Assembly: GCA_903832325.1 (NCBI GenBank) | Contig: CAILBC010000023.1 | Coordinates: 62,001-126,000, forward strand | Source of the DNA: an uncultured Sphingomonadales bacterium | GTDB taxonomy: Bacteria; Pseudomonadota; Alphaproteobacteria; Sphingomonadales; Sphingomonadaceae | DNA: 64,000 bases | Reading direction: 5' to 3' | Shown: positions 26,916-36,672 of the stretch, one piece after another | Position numbering within the stretch: position 1 is the first letter of the stretch | Layout of the letters: each line of letters begins with the position of its first letter | Program-made: the position numbers and the translations under genes | Notes under the pieces: generated by a model | Seen by the model: the letters and a program-made list of their open reading frames with translations, nothing else | What the model was told of the DNA's origin: nothing | Databases searched by the model: none

Positions 26916-29066
26916 TCAGGCGGCGCTGGTTTTCATCGCCTGCGGCCGCAGCAGCGCGACCGGGTCGGGCACCGGGTGGCCAATCAGAAAACCCTGGACT
27001 TCGCTGCAGCCAAGAGCCGTCACCGCCTGCAATTGTTCGGCGGTTTCCACGCCTTCGGCCGTGGTGACCATGCCCAGTTGCGATGCCAGCGCGGTAACCG
27101 CGGTGATGATCGCGCAGCACGCCTGATCGCCCGGCAGGCCCTGGGTAAAGCTTTTGTCGATCTTGATCTTGTCGAACGGAAACCGCTGCAGATAGGCGAG
27201 CGAGGCATAGCCGGTGCCGAAATCATCGAGCGCGATGCGCACGCCCAGATCGCGCAAGCTGCGAATGCTTTTCAGCACCTGGGCTTCGTCCTGCATCAGC
27301 ACGCTTTCGGTCACTTCGAATTCCAGCCGTTCGGGCGCGAGGCCCGCTGCGGCCAGCGCCTGGACCACGCGCGGCACAAACCCTTTCAGCCTGAACTGCA
27401 CTGCCGAAATGTTCACCGCCATGGTCATGCCGTCGGGCAGGCGGCTGGCCATCATGCAGGCTTCGTGGATCATCCATTCGCCCAGCGGGCCGATCAATCC
27501 GATCTCTTCGGCCAGGGGGATAAACCGCGCCGGGGCGATCGGGCCCAGTTTCGGGTGATTCCAGCGGATCAGCGCTTCAAACCCGGTCACGCGGTCGAGC
27601 AGCAGATTGCGGATCGGCTGAAAATGGGCCGCCAGTTCGCCGTTTTCGAGCGCCAGACGCAGCGCGCTTTCCAGTTCGCCGCGTTGACGCAGGATCGCCT
27701 GCATGCCCGGATTGAACCGCCGCCACACGCCTTTGCCTTCGGCCTTGGCACGATAGAGCGCCATATCGGCATGCTGGATCAGATCTTCGGCGCGCCGGGC
27801 ATCTTGCGGATAGATCGCAATGCCCGCGCTGCCGCCCAGGTGCACGGTCTGGCTGGCCAGATCGAACGGCTGCGACAGCACTTCGGTCAGCCGGTCGGCA
27901 ATTGCCGCCGATATCGCGCGCACATCGCGGCCCCGCAGCAGCACCGCAAATTCATCGCCGCCCAGCCGCGCCGGCAGATCATCGGCACGCACCACGCTGC
28001 GGATGCGATCGGCCACCTGGCACAGCACGGCATCGCCCACCGAATGGCCAAAGACATCGTTCACGCTTTTGAACCGGTCGATATCGATAATCAGCAGCCC
28101 GGCCTCGATCGGCGCATCCTCGGCGTGCGAACGGTCGACTGCGCGCAACGCCGCCTCCAGCCGGTCTTGAAACAGCGCGCGGTTGGGCAACCGGGTCAGC
28201 ACGTCGAAATGGGCCAACTGTTCGATCCGCGACAGTGCCCGGCTGGCCTCGGTCACGTCTTCGGCCACGGTCAGCACCAGCGGATCGCCATCGGGCATTG
28301 CCACCGGGATCTGCGCCACGCGCAACAGCCGCCCACCGGGCGATCCGGCGCGTTCAAACGGCAGATCGCGGCGCATCGCCGGCGGCAGGTTCTGCAACAC
28401 CGCATCGGCATGCGCCAACTGGCCGCCGAGCACCGCCGGGGTGATCTCGTCCACCGATTTGCCGACAATGCCGGCCCGATCGACGCCCAGGATGGCCGCA
28501 CCGGCCTTGTTCACCAGCACAAACCTGCCTGTTGTGGCCGAACGCACTGTTACCAGTGAAGGGATATGTTCGATCACCGCCTCGGCAAAGCGGCGCTGGC
28601 GTTCGGCCTCAAGCTTTGATTTGCGCAAGTTTTCTGCCAGCCCGCGCAGGCGTTTTTCGGTTACAACGCGTTCGGCCACCCCGGCCTTCAGCAAGTCGAT
28701 CACCGCGCCTACGCCCAGATAGCGGCCCTGTTCGACCACGATGAAGCCCTTGAGCAGCCGCCCCGAATGCCCATCGAGCGCATATTGGGCAAAATCGCCG
28801 GCATCGGTATCGGCATCGACCAGCAGCGGCGCGCTGTCCATGATCGGCGCGATCGGCCGCTTGCCAAACACGGCGCGGCCATATTGCCCGGCCAGCCGGG
28901 TGAGAAACGAATTGCGCTCGATCAGGCCGATCGGCCTGCAATCATCATCGACGACCGCAATCAGCGGGCAATCGAGATCCTGCCGGAACCGGTTATAGAT
29001 CGTTTCGCCCGGATCATCGGGGTGGGCCGGGTCAAATCCGATCGCCAGTTCTCGCAGAGAAAGCAT
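26916..29066 (-). CDS. CBS/PAS-GGDEF-EAL protein (c-di-GMP turnover)
   Basis: RLGGDEFAVLL, FEALIRWNHP, LDDFGTGYASLAYL. Confidence 0.9.
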   Translation of the reverse strand: MLSLRELAIGFDPAHPDDPGETIYNRFRQDLDCPLIAVVDDDCRPIGLIERNSFLTRLAGQYGRAVFGKRPIAPIMDSAPLLVDADTDAGDFAQYALDGHSGRLLKGFIVVEQGRYLGVGAVIDLLKAGVAERVVTEKRLRGLAENLRKSKLEAERQRRFAEAVIEHIPSLVTVRSATTGRFVLVNKAGAAILGVDRAGIVGKSVDEITPAVLGGQLAHADAVLQNLPPAMRRDLPFERAGSPGGRLLRVAQIPVAMPDGDPLVLTVAEDVTEASRALSRIEQLAHFDVLTRLPNRALFQDRLEAALRAVDRSHAEDAPIEAGLLIIDIDRFKSVNDVFGHSVGDAVLCQVADRIRSVVRADDLPARLGGDEFAVLLRGRDVRAISAAIADRLTEVLSQPFDLASQTVHLGGSAGIAIYPQDARRAEDLIQHADMALYRAKAEGKGVWRRFNPGMQAILRQRGELESALRLALENGELAAHFQPIRNLLLDRVTGFEALIRWNHPKLGPIAPARFIPLAEEIGLIGPLGEWMIHEACMMASRLPDGMTMAVNISAVQFRLKGFVPRVVQALAAAGLAPERLEFEVTESVLMQDEAQVLKSIRSLRDLGVRIALDDFGTGYASLAYLQRFPFDKIKIDKSFTQGLPGDQACCAIITAVTALASQLGMVTTAEGVETAEQLQAVTALGCSEVQGFLIGHPVPDPVALLRPQAMKTSAA

Positions 29067-29186
29067 GATTCACCCAGACCGCGTCCGATGATCCCGGCGA
29101 TAAGGGTTTGCAGTTAACGATTGGAAAAGTGCGGGGCCCGCGCAGCAAATAAACCCGGCGCGCGGACCGAAATTTCGTCATTGAAA

Positions 29187-30905
29187 TCAATCTGTAACAT
29201 AAGCGGTCAGCCGCACTGCAAATGGCGCCAGCTGCGCATCGGTCAGGCCGGGCGCAGCCGCGGCCGGGCTGGCCAACACGGTACGCACCGCCACCGGGGC
29301 CCGTCCGGGCCAGCCGGCAATGTGGACGTGCTGGGGCGCGTCGCTCATGTTCAGCACAATCAGCACGCCCTGGCCTTTGGCCGTCTGCCGCGCGAATGCC
29401 AGCACTTTGGGATTGCCCGATTCCAGCGGCACATAGGCCCCATTGCGCAAGGCCGGATTGGTGCGGCGCAACGCGATGAGATCGTGGTACCAGGAATAGA
29501 GCGAGCCCGGATCGGCCCGTTCCGCCGCGGCATTGCTGGCCGCCGCCGCGGGATTGACCGGCAGCCACGGCGTGCCGGTGCTGAAACCGGCGCCGGCCGC
29601 GCCAGTCCATTGCATCGGGGTGCGTTCGGGGTCGCGATTGTCCGCCACTTTGCGCGTGGGGCCCAGCGGCACAGTGGCAAGGGCCGCCTTGGGCAAGTCG
29701 GTCATGCCCAGCTCTTCGCCATAATAGACCAGCGCGGTGCCGCGCACGGTCAGCGTCATCGCCGCAGTCAGCCGCGCGATCTGCGCATCGTGCACGCCAT
29801 CGCCAAACCGCGTGGCCTGGCGCGAACTGTCGTGATTGCTGAAAAACAGCACCGGGGGCGCGCCGTTCAGCCGGGTTTCGGCATCATCGATCCGCGCCTT
29901 GAACACCACCGCATCAAGTTTCTGGACCCCGCTGTAAAGGAAATCCATCGGCAGGTTGATCTCGTCCTGGTGCGCGCCATAGACTTTGGCCAGATCGGCA
30001 ATCGTGGCGATGTTGCTTTCGCCCAGCAACACGCAATCGCCGGGAAACCGGTCAACGATCGATCGCAGCCCGCGCATGATCGGATGATTGCCCGGCAGCC
30101 CGGCGTTATAGGGTTTCAGGCCCACCGGCGCGCCGCCCGCGGGATCGGGGTCCTGCGGCCAGGCGGTGTCTTCCAGCAGATAGGGCGTGGCATCCAGCCG
30201 GAACCCGCTGGCGCCGTGGCGCAGCCAGAACCGCATCACATCGTGCATCGCCTTGCGCAGGCCGGGGTTGCGCCAGTTCAGGTCGGGCTGCTGCGGCAGA
30301 AAGATGTGGTAATAATATTGCCCGGTGGTCGGGTCCAAAGTCCACGCCGATCCACCAAAGATCGATTGCCAGTTGGTCGGAGGACCGGCCACGCCCCGGG
30401 CATCGGGCACGGGATCGTGCCAGACATACCAATCGCGTTTGGGATTGGTGCGCGATGCGCGCGATTGCTGAAACCAGGGATGCTCGGACGAGGAGTGGTT
30501 GAGCACGAAATCGACCAGCACGCGGATGCCCCGCTTGCGCGCCGCCGCGACCAGCCGGTCCCAATCGGCCATCGTGCCATATTCGGGCGCGACATTGGTG
30601 TAATCGGCCACATCATAGCCGAAATCATAATTGGGCGAGGGATAGAACGGCGTCAGCCAGATGGCATCGACGCCCAGCCGTTTCAGATAGTCCAGCCGCT
30701 GCGTCACGCCATTCAGATCGCCCACGCCGTCGCCGTTGCTGTCCTGAAAACTGCGCGGATAGATTTCGTAGATCACCGCATGGGTCCACCATGGCGCGTG
30801 CGCGGCGCCAGTGGCCGAGGCAGGCGCGGCCACTGCCGGCGGGCCAAAGGTCGCACTGGCCAGGGCCGCCAGACCAAGCGCCAGACCGGCAACAGACTTA
30901 ACCAT
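29187..30905 (-). CDS. Secreted GH13 alpha-glucosidase/amylase
   Basis: Signal peptide; VIYEIYPRSFQDSNGDGVGDLNGV, VLVDFVLNHSSSEHPWF, GFRLDATPY, FFSNHDSSR. Confidence 0.9.
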   Translation of the reverse strand: MVKSVAGLALGLAALASATFGPPAVAAPASATGAAHAPWWTHAVIYEIYPRSFQDSNGDGVGDLNGVTQRLDYLKRLGVDAIWLTPFYPSPNYDFGYDVADYTNVAPEYGTMADWDRLVAAARKRGIRVLVDFVLNHSSSEHPWFQQSRASRTNPKRDWYVWHDPVPDARGVAGPPTNWQSIFGGSAWTLDPTTGQYYYHIFLPQQPDLNWRNPGLRKAMHDVMRFWLRHGASGFRLDATPYLLEDTAWPQDPDPAGGAPVGLKPYNAGLPGNHPIMRGLRSIVDRFPGDCVLLGESNIATIADLAKVYGAHQDEINLPMDFLYSGVQKLDAVVFKARIDDAETRLNGAPPVLFFSNHDSSRQATRFGDGVHDAQIARLTAAMTLTVRGTALVYYGEELGMTDLPKAALATVPLGPTRKVADNRDPERTPMQWTGAAGAGFSTGTPWLPVNPAAAASNAAAERADPGSLYSWYHDLIALRRTNPALRNGAYVPLESGNPKVLAFARQTAKGQGVLIVLNMSDAPQHVHIAGWPGRAPVAVRTVLASPAAAAPGLTDAQLAPFAVRLTAYVTD

Positions 30906-31244
30906 GCGCCATCACCCTCTTTGCGGCAGGACAGGCACCCGGGCTTGCGCCCACACCCTGCAACCGTTCGGGTGCTGTGCCAAGTCCCGTGCCCGTGGGC
31001 AAGTGCGTGGGTCAGCCCTTCGCCCGGCCTTTGGCGATGAGGCCAGCCGGGTGCAGGCCATGGCCGCGGCGGGCGCCGATCTGGCCGCCCTGGGCGGAGC
31101 ACAGGAATTTGCCGCGCTCCTTGCGATAACCGCTTCGGGCATCAAGTATGAAACCCGCACCGAAGCGGCCTATTGCGCCGCGATCCACCGGCTGGCACGG
31201 GTGACTGCAGCGGCCGCCAACTGCCGGAAAAAGGGAGAATGCCG

Positions 31245-31556
31245 ATGATCATCGTTGCCGGATGGGTGCGAATGGCGCCCGAAGATATCGAACGCCTGCG
31301 CAGCGCCGCAATCGCGATGATGCATGCCACGCAGACAAGCGAGCCGGGCTGTCTGGACTATGCCTTTTCGGTCGATCTGGCCGAGCCGGGCCTGCTGCGC
31401 GTCATCGAACGCTGGCAGGACGAAGCCGCGCTGGCCGCACACTTTGCCACACCGCACATGGCCGCATTCAACGCCGCCATGGCCGGCGCGGCGATCACCG
31501 GGGCCTCGATCAAGGCCTATGCGGGTGATGAGGTGCGCACGATCATGGCGCTGTAA
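31245..31556 (+). CDS. Antibiotic biosynthesis monooxygenase (ABM) domain protein
   Basis: MIIVAGWVRMAPED...EPGCLDYAFSVDLAEPGLLRVIERWQDEAALAAHFATPHMAAF; AAGGGAGA RBS-like sequence upstream. Confidence 0.82.
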   Translation: MIIVAGWVRMAPEDIERLRSAAIAMMHATQTSEPGCLDYAFSVDLAEPGLLRVIERWQDEAALAAHFATPHMAAFNAAMAGAAITGASIKAYAGDEVRTIMAL

Positions 31557-32567
31557 TCAGCGCCCGCCTGCGCACAGTTTTTCCACCGCCTGCAGCGCCT
31601 GGCGCAGGCGCGGCAGCGGCGATGTCGCCTGTTCGGGGAATTCGCGGCGGACATGGCAGAGATAATCGTAAGCCGCGTCTTCGCCTTGCAGCTGGTTGAT
31701 CAGGCGCGTTTTTGCCAGCGCGACCATGAACCGGCGCGCAGGGTCGGTCGACCGCTGCAAGGCGATGCTGACCAGACGTTCCTGTTCGTCGGCCGACAGG
31801 CCGGCTTCCAGCTGTTCGATCGCCTCGAGCGGGATCGCCTTGGTGCACAGGAACAGCGCCGTCGAACAGGCTTCACCGATGAACGTGAAATAGTCCCGGA
31901 AAAATTCCTGGTCGGTCATGATATAGGGCAGCAGTTCGTAGAAATAATCCTGGTGCACCACGATCGACACGCCGGGGATCAGCCGGGTAAAAAACTGCCG
32001 GATCATGAACTTGCTGATATCGGGCAGTTTCAGCACATCGAGAAACAGGATTTCCACCGGGTGATCGACGCCCCGCGCGGTTTCCATGATGTCGCCGATG
32101 CGCAGATCGACCAGATCGGCCACCGCGGCAATGTTTTCGCGCAGCGCGTCGGCAAAGCTTTCGCCCGGCGCGCCCATGCCGGTCACATTGTTGCGATCAA
32201 AGAATTCCGGCATGCGGTTGCCGATGATCGCCTTTTCAAACGCGATCACCGGTTTGTCCCATGCGCGTTTGATGGCCCGGGCGTGGGCATTGGCGCGGAT
32301 CCCTTCGCCAAAGCACACCGTTGATCCACCAAGGAAAATCCCGGCGTCGATGATCACGCCCTCGCCCGAATAGTGTTTGCGCGCCAGGTTGAACAGCACG
32401 CGCTTTTCGACCATCGACATCATCGACGGCACTTTGTAGGCGGCAGGCTCGATACTGCCCAGCAGGTGCCCGAACGACGGCAGCATCCGCGCCGCGCGCA
32501 TCGGCTCGAAAGCCTTGGGCGGTTCGGCCACCAGCGTGGGTTTTTCCTTCTTGTCCTGCTTGGCCAT
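31557..32567 (-). CDS. Class I SAM methyltransferase-like protein (TylF-like) in capsule cluster
   Basis: GVIIDAGIFLGGSTVCFGEGIRAN...VIAFEKAIIGN...VEILFLDVLKLPDISKFMIRQFFTRLIPG. Confidence 0.6.
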   Translation of the reverse strand: MAKQDKKEKPTLVAEPPKAFEPMRAARMLPSFGHLLGSIEPAAYKVPSMMSMVEKRVLFNLARKHYSGEGVIIDAGIFLGGSTVCFGEGIRANAHARAIKRAWDKPVIAFEKAIIGNRMPEFFDRNNVTGMGAPGESFADALRENIAAVADLVDLRIGDIMETARGVDHPVEILFLDVLKLPDISKFMIRQFFTRLIPGVSIVVHQDYFYELLPYIMTDQEFFRDYFTFIGEACSTALFLCTKAIPLEAIEQLEAGLSADEQERLVSIALQRSTDPARRFMVALAKTRLINQLQGEDAAYDYLCHVRREFPEQATSPLPRLRQALQAVEKLCAGGR

Positions 32568-32618
32568 TATAACAAATCCGTCTTCTCACTGTGGCGCATG
32601 GTCACGTCATGTGCGCCT

Positions 32619-33821
32619 TCAATAGGTATAGCCGACCGTCGAACGGCTTTTGAACACCGAGGTGATCACGTCGAACAGCCGCGCCAGCTTGCCCAGCTGG
32701 ACCGAAGGCGAATTGGCCACATAGACCAGATCGCGATCGCGCATGACAAAGCTTTGCGCCATCAGCATGCCGTCGGCGGTCTTGAAATTGAGCTGATAGA
32801 CCACCGGGACCATATCATTGGCTTCCAGATAGTCGGGCAACGGCGCAGCGCGCAGCGATTTGGCCACGTCGCGCCGTTCATAGCGCAGGATATAGACGCC
32901 GAACGGATCGGCCAGCTGGTCCGACAGGCCGCCGCCATTGCCCAGCGCCTCGGTCAGGGTGACCCGCGATTTGCCAAACGACACTTCCTGGTTCTTGTTG
33001 GTCGCGCCCAGCACGACCAGCGTCTGGGGCTCCTGATCAAGCGTGATCAGATCATTGGGCATCAGAAAGATATTGTCCGCCGGGTTGGCCTGGACATCGG
33101 CCAGCCGCACCTGGCGCACCACACCGCCGCGCGTCAGCTGGATCAGCATGTCGCGCGCCTTGCCAGTGGTGCCGCCCGCCAGCGAAATCGCATCGAGCAG
33201 GTGCGTGCCGCTGGACATCAGCGGGAATCGCCCGGGATGGTTGACATCGCCGCTGACCGTCACGGCGTTTTCGGTCGATTGCACCACCTGGACCAGCGCC
33301 TGGGTCTGGTTGGCCTTGCCACGCAGCGCCGCGATGATCGCCTGCTGCACCTGCCGCGTGGTCTTGCCCGCGGCATGGATTTCACCGGCAAAGGGAATGA
33401 TGATGTTGCCGGTCTGGTCTACGGTCTGCGTGGGCACGGTCGCGCTTTGCGCGCCGATCAGGCCCTGGTTCTGCTGGTTTTCGGTGTTGACCGGGCCCAG
33501 CAGGCCGCTGCCGAATTCCCACAAGGTGACCGAAACCATATCGCCGACATGGACCGTGATCGCCGGCGCCGGTGCCGGCGCGTCGAGATGGCTGAGGCCA
33601 TCGGGCGCGGCATGCGACAGCGCGGTCAAGGTTACCCGGCTGACCGGAACCAGCAGAAACGGCGGCGCCAGATCACCGGCTTCCTTGTGGATTTCGGGCG
33701 CCAGCGGGCCGGTAACCGGCATCGAGGCGCAGGCCGCGAGCGACAGCGCGAGCGCCACCGGCACAAGCCTTCGGGTCAGCCGCACTCCGGCGGCGCTGGC
33801 GGTGGAAAGGATGGTCGACAT
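32619..33821 (-). CDS. Polysaccharide export lipoprotein (Wza/KpsD-type)
   Basis: Lipobox-like LSLAACAS; GDMVSVTLWEFG...QNQGLIGAQ...NIIIPFAGEIHAAGKTTRQVQQAI; SLBB-like VSGDVNHPGRFPL. Confidence 0.85.
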   Translation of the reverse strand: MSTILSTASAAGVRLTRRLVPVALALSLAACASMPVTGPLAPEIHKEAGDLAPPFLLVPVSRVTLTALSHAAPDGLSHLDAPAPAPAITVHVGDMVSVTLWEFGSGLLGPVNTENQQNQGLIGAQSATVPTQTVDQTGNIIIPFAGEIHAAGKTTRQVQQAIIAALRGKANQTQALVQVVQSTENAVTVSGDVNHPGRFPLMSSGTHLLDAISLAGGTTGKARDMLIQLTRGGVVRQVRLADVQANPADNIFLMPNDLITLDQEPQTLVVLGATNKNQEVSFGKSRVTLTEALGNGGGLSDQLADPFGVYILRYERRDVAKSLRAAPLPDYLEANDMVPVVYQLNFKTADGMLMAQSFVMRDRDLVYVANSPSVQLGKLARLFDVITSVFKSRSTVGYTY

Positions 33822-33921
33822 CGGCTGATGGTCTGTCACGTGCATGCCTCGGGCTGGATTGCAGTCGTCGGGATCGGAAAGTCTGAAAACATGGCGGCCT
33901 GCGCGCGCCGGGCGGGCGATG

Positions 33922-35013
33922 TTACCACGGGGATTGCCCCCCGGCGGCGGCATCGCTGCCAAACGTGGCCAGGGCAATCTTGCGGTTGACCGCGCTGGCG
34001 CAATCGCCATCGAGCCGCGCGCGGTTGCGCCACAGCATCAGCCCGCCCAGCCGGTCACGCGTGACGATATCGTGCACCAGCGCGGCATCGGCGAGAGTCG
34101 TGCCGGCAAGTTCGAAATCGATGATCAGCCGCGCCGGATCGACCGGCCCGGCGCCATCAACCAGCGCCCGCTGCACGCGATAGCTTTCGGCCAGGCTCTG
34201 TTCGACATTGCCGCTCCACAGCATCAGCGTCATCTGGTCGAACGCGCGGGCAATCACGGGCGCGTTTTCGGCCGTGATCCCGGTAAAGCGCTGGGTCGGA
34301 GCGTTCAGCGGGTTGGTCAGCAGGATTGCACGGCGCCCGGCGGCGTGAACCGCCGCGGCATAGCCCACCAGAAAGCGGCGCGTTTCATCGCCGCTGCGCC
34401 CATCGGCCACTTCGTAATCGAGCACCACGCCGCGCGCGGCGGGCGGCAAGGCACCTGCGGGCACGATGCAGGCATCATCGGGCCCGCCCGCACCGGCATC
34501 GGGCTGTTCGGTTTCACGCACCAGCGCGATGGCCCCGTTCTGCGCCGCGTTGCGCGCCGCGTCCGGCTGGCCCAGCAGGGTGTGCAACTGCGCCATCGAA
34601 CAGGCATTCGCCCGGGCCACATCGGAAAATGCGGTGCGTTGCCGCCGTGAACCCAGCGCCGAAGGCTGCAGGTTCAGCTTGCGCACGATCACGCGCCCCT
34701 GATCGCCGGTGAGCGCGGCGTTTGACCGGTTTGCCCAGTGAAACGCATAGCCATCGATGCCGTCGCGCATCCCGGCCAGCGTGCCCACCTGCATCGTTGC
34801 CGCAGCGCTGAGCGGGTAAAACGGATAGCGGCTGTCGTGCGGGCGCGGTGGTGGCGCCTGGATGATCACCGGAAAGGTCAGCCGCCGGTTGTCTGCCGCC
34901 GTAAAGCAGGCGGGCGCCCGTGCTCCCTTATCGACCGCAATGGCCGGAGCGCTGCCCGCAAGCGCCGCCGCAATGGCCAAAGCCATCGGCACGATTGCGG
35001 GGCAACGGGTCAT
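33922..35013 (-). CDS. Exported protein of unknown function in capsule export cluster
   Basis: Signal peptide MTRCPAIVPMALAIAAALAGSAPAIA; motifs GVVLDYEVADGRS and DRLGGLMLWRNRARLDGDCA suggest a TIM-barrel-like fold; ATGA overlap with the ABC ATPase gene. Confidence 0.65.
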   Translation of the reverse strand: MTRCPAIVPMALAIAAALAGSAPAIAVDKGARAPACFTAADNRRLTFPVIIQAPPPRPHDSRYPFYPLSAAATMQVGTLAGMRDGIDGYAFHWANRSNAALTGDQGRVIVRKLNLQPSALGSRRQRTAFSDVARANACSMAQLHTLLGQPDAARNAAQNGAIALVRETEQPDAGAGGPDDACIVPAGALPPAARGVVLDYEVADGRSGDETRRFLVGYAAAVHAAGRRAILLTNPLNAPTQRFTGITAENAPVIARAFDQMTLMLWSGNVEQSLAESYRVQRALVDGAGPVDPARLIIDFELAGTTLADAALVHDIVTRDRLGGLMLWRNRARLDGDCASAVNRKIALATFGSDAAAGGQSPW

Positions 35014-35789
35014 TCGGCGGCCTTGGCCACAGCCTGCGCAGCAGCAGAATTGCCCTGCGCAGCAGCGGAATCGCCCTGCGCAGCGGCAGAATCGCCCTGC
35101 GCCTGGTCGGATGCGCCGGCAGTAGGGGCAGGCTTGCGCGGGGCGGGGTTTTCTTCCTCGAACAGCGCGATCGCTTCGCGCATGTTTTCGAAAAACACCG
35201 GCTGGGCATTGCGCCGCAGCACGAGCGCGCAATCGCAATAGGCCTCTGCCGCGCGCGGCTGGCGCGTGGCGAGAATCGCGCCCGACTGCGCCGTGCGCGC
35301 TTCGAACAGCGTGCGCCACAGATCGCGCGTGGCCGGATCACCAGGGCCGATGATATTGTCGAACAGATAGGTATCGAACGGCAGCGCGTAAGTCAGCGCA
35401 AAGGCCACTGCCAGCCGCGTCGGCACGGCAAGATCGCGCATCGGGCGATCGAGCATGCCCTCCAGATCGACAATCCCGGCAATGAACGCCAGCACGTCAT
35501 CGGGATCGGCATCATAGATCCGCGCGGCAAAGATCACGTTCTGGCGCACCGAATTCGGCATGCGGAACGCGCGGCTGTATCCGGCGGGGAAGGAAAGATG
35601 GGCAAAGCGCTGGATGCGGCCGGCCGTGGGGTCAATCACCCCGGACAGCAGGCCGATCAGCGTGGTCTTGCCGGTTTCGGGCCCGCCCAGCACCGCCATG
35701 CGGCGGTGCGACGGCAGGTCGATCGACACGCCGTCAAACACGGTTTTGCCCCGAAAATAGGCATAGCTCATGGTGTCGAGCCGGATCAT
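35010..35789 (-). CDS. Capsule polysaccharide ABC transporter ATP-binding protein (KpsT/BexA/CtrD-type)
   Basis: AVLGGPETGKTTLIGLLSGVIDPTAGRI Walker A; Ala/Gln-rich C-terminal extension with 7-aa repeats. Confidence 0.85.
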   Translation of the reverse strand: MIRLDTMSYAYFRGKTVFDGVSIDLPSHRRMAVLGGPETGKTTLIGLLSGVIDPTAGRIQRFAHLSFPAGYSRAFRMPNSVRQNVIFAARIYDADPDDVLAFIAGIVDLEGMLDRPMRDLAVPTRLAVAFALTYALPFDTYLFDNIIGPGDPATRDLWRTLFEARTAQSGAILATRQPRAAEAYCDCALVLRRNAQPVFFENMREAIALFEEENPAPRKPAPTAGASDQAQGDSAAAQGDSAAAQGNSAAAQAVAKAAE

Positions 35790-35793
35790 GGGC

Positions 35794-36672
35794 TCAGTCC
35801 TTTTCCTCAAAGTGGCGACGTGTTCCGGCTTCGAGCAGGAGGCCGAGAAACAGCAGCCCGAACGTGATTGTCAGCAGATAGCTCTGATCGGTCAGCTGGT
35901 TCGGATAGAACGGATAGAACGCGTGGCGAAACCAGTTCACCCCGTGGATTACCGGGTTCAGTCCGAAAAACCAGCGGTTGTCGGGCGGCAGATAGGCGGC
36001 AACGAAATAGGGCCCGGAAAAGTGCAGCGACGCACGCGCAAAGGCCGGCCACAGCACGTCCCAGATCGGAAAGATCCGCGCGATCACCGAATTGCAGATG
36101 CCCGTTGCGATACCCAGCAGCAGGATGATGAACAGCGCGCTGATCGCCGTGGCCGGGTCCTCGGGAATCGCCGCATTGACCCCGCAGAAATAATACAGGC
36201 TGCCAAAAAACAGCACCGTCACCAGCGCGCTGCTGACCAGATGAAGCACCGCGTGGATCAGAATGTGATCAAACGGCCGCTCGATCGGAAACCGCTGCCG
36301 TTGCGCGCCGGGGTTCATCGGCTGGCGCAGGCGCAGCGAGGTGTGAATGAACAGATAAATCGGGAACACCCCGGTGCCCAGAAACAGCAGCAGGCTGGTG
36401 CCATAAGGCGGCGTCTTGGCCAGCGCCGAAAACAACAGGCCGATCGTGCCGACAATGATCAGCGGTTCGATCCCTGCCGCCAGATACCCGAGCGCAAAGT
36501 TCTGCCCCTGGCGCATTTCCGCTTCGCGAAACAGCAGCGCCGACAGCACATTGAACTGGCTGCGCAGGGCATGCCGCCGTGGCCCGGCGGCATAGATCCT
36601 GCCACTGGGGTAGGCTTGGCTCAAAGCCCGTGCTCCATGATCGAATTGCGCACCAGCATGCCCAGCATCCAC
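35794..36672 (-). CDS. Capsule polysaccharide ABC transporter permease (KpsM/BexB-type)
   Basis: RSQFNVLSALLFREAEMRQGQNFALGYLAAGIEPLIIVGTIGLLF; six-TM ABC-2 type. Start uncertain, overlaps the upstream gene. Confidence 0.82.
   Translation of the reverse strand: MDAGHAGAQFDHGARALSQAYPSGRIYAAGPRRHALRSQFNVLSALLFREAEMRQGQNFALGYLAAGIEPLIIVGTIGLLFSALAKTPPYGTSLLLFLGTGVFPIYLFIHTSLRLRQPMNPGAQRQRFPIERPFDHILIHAVLHLVSSALVTVLFFGSLYYFCGVNAAIPEDPATAISALFIILLLGIATGICNSVIARIFPIWDVLWPAFARASLHFSGPYFVAAYLPPDNRWFFGLNPVIHGVNWFRHAFYPFYPNQLTDQSYLLTITFGLLFLGLLLEAGTRRHFEEKD

Noticed and set aside
30904-31248. 114-aa + strand ORF upstream of the ABM protein
   Set aside because: Composition is ambiguous, no signal peptide or domain, and no good ribosome-binding site; left unannotated.
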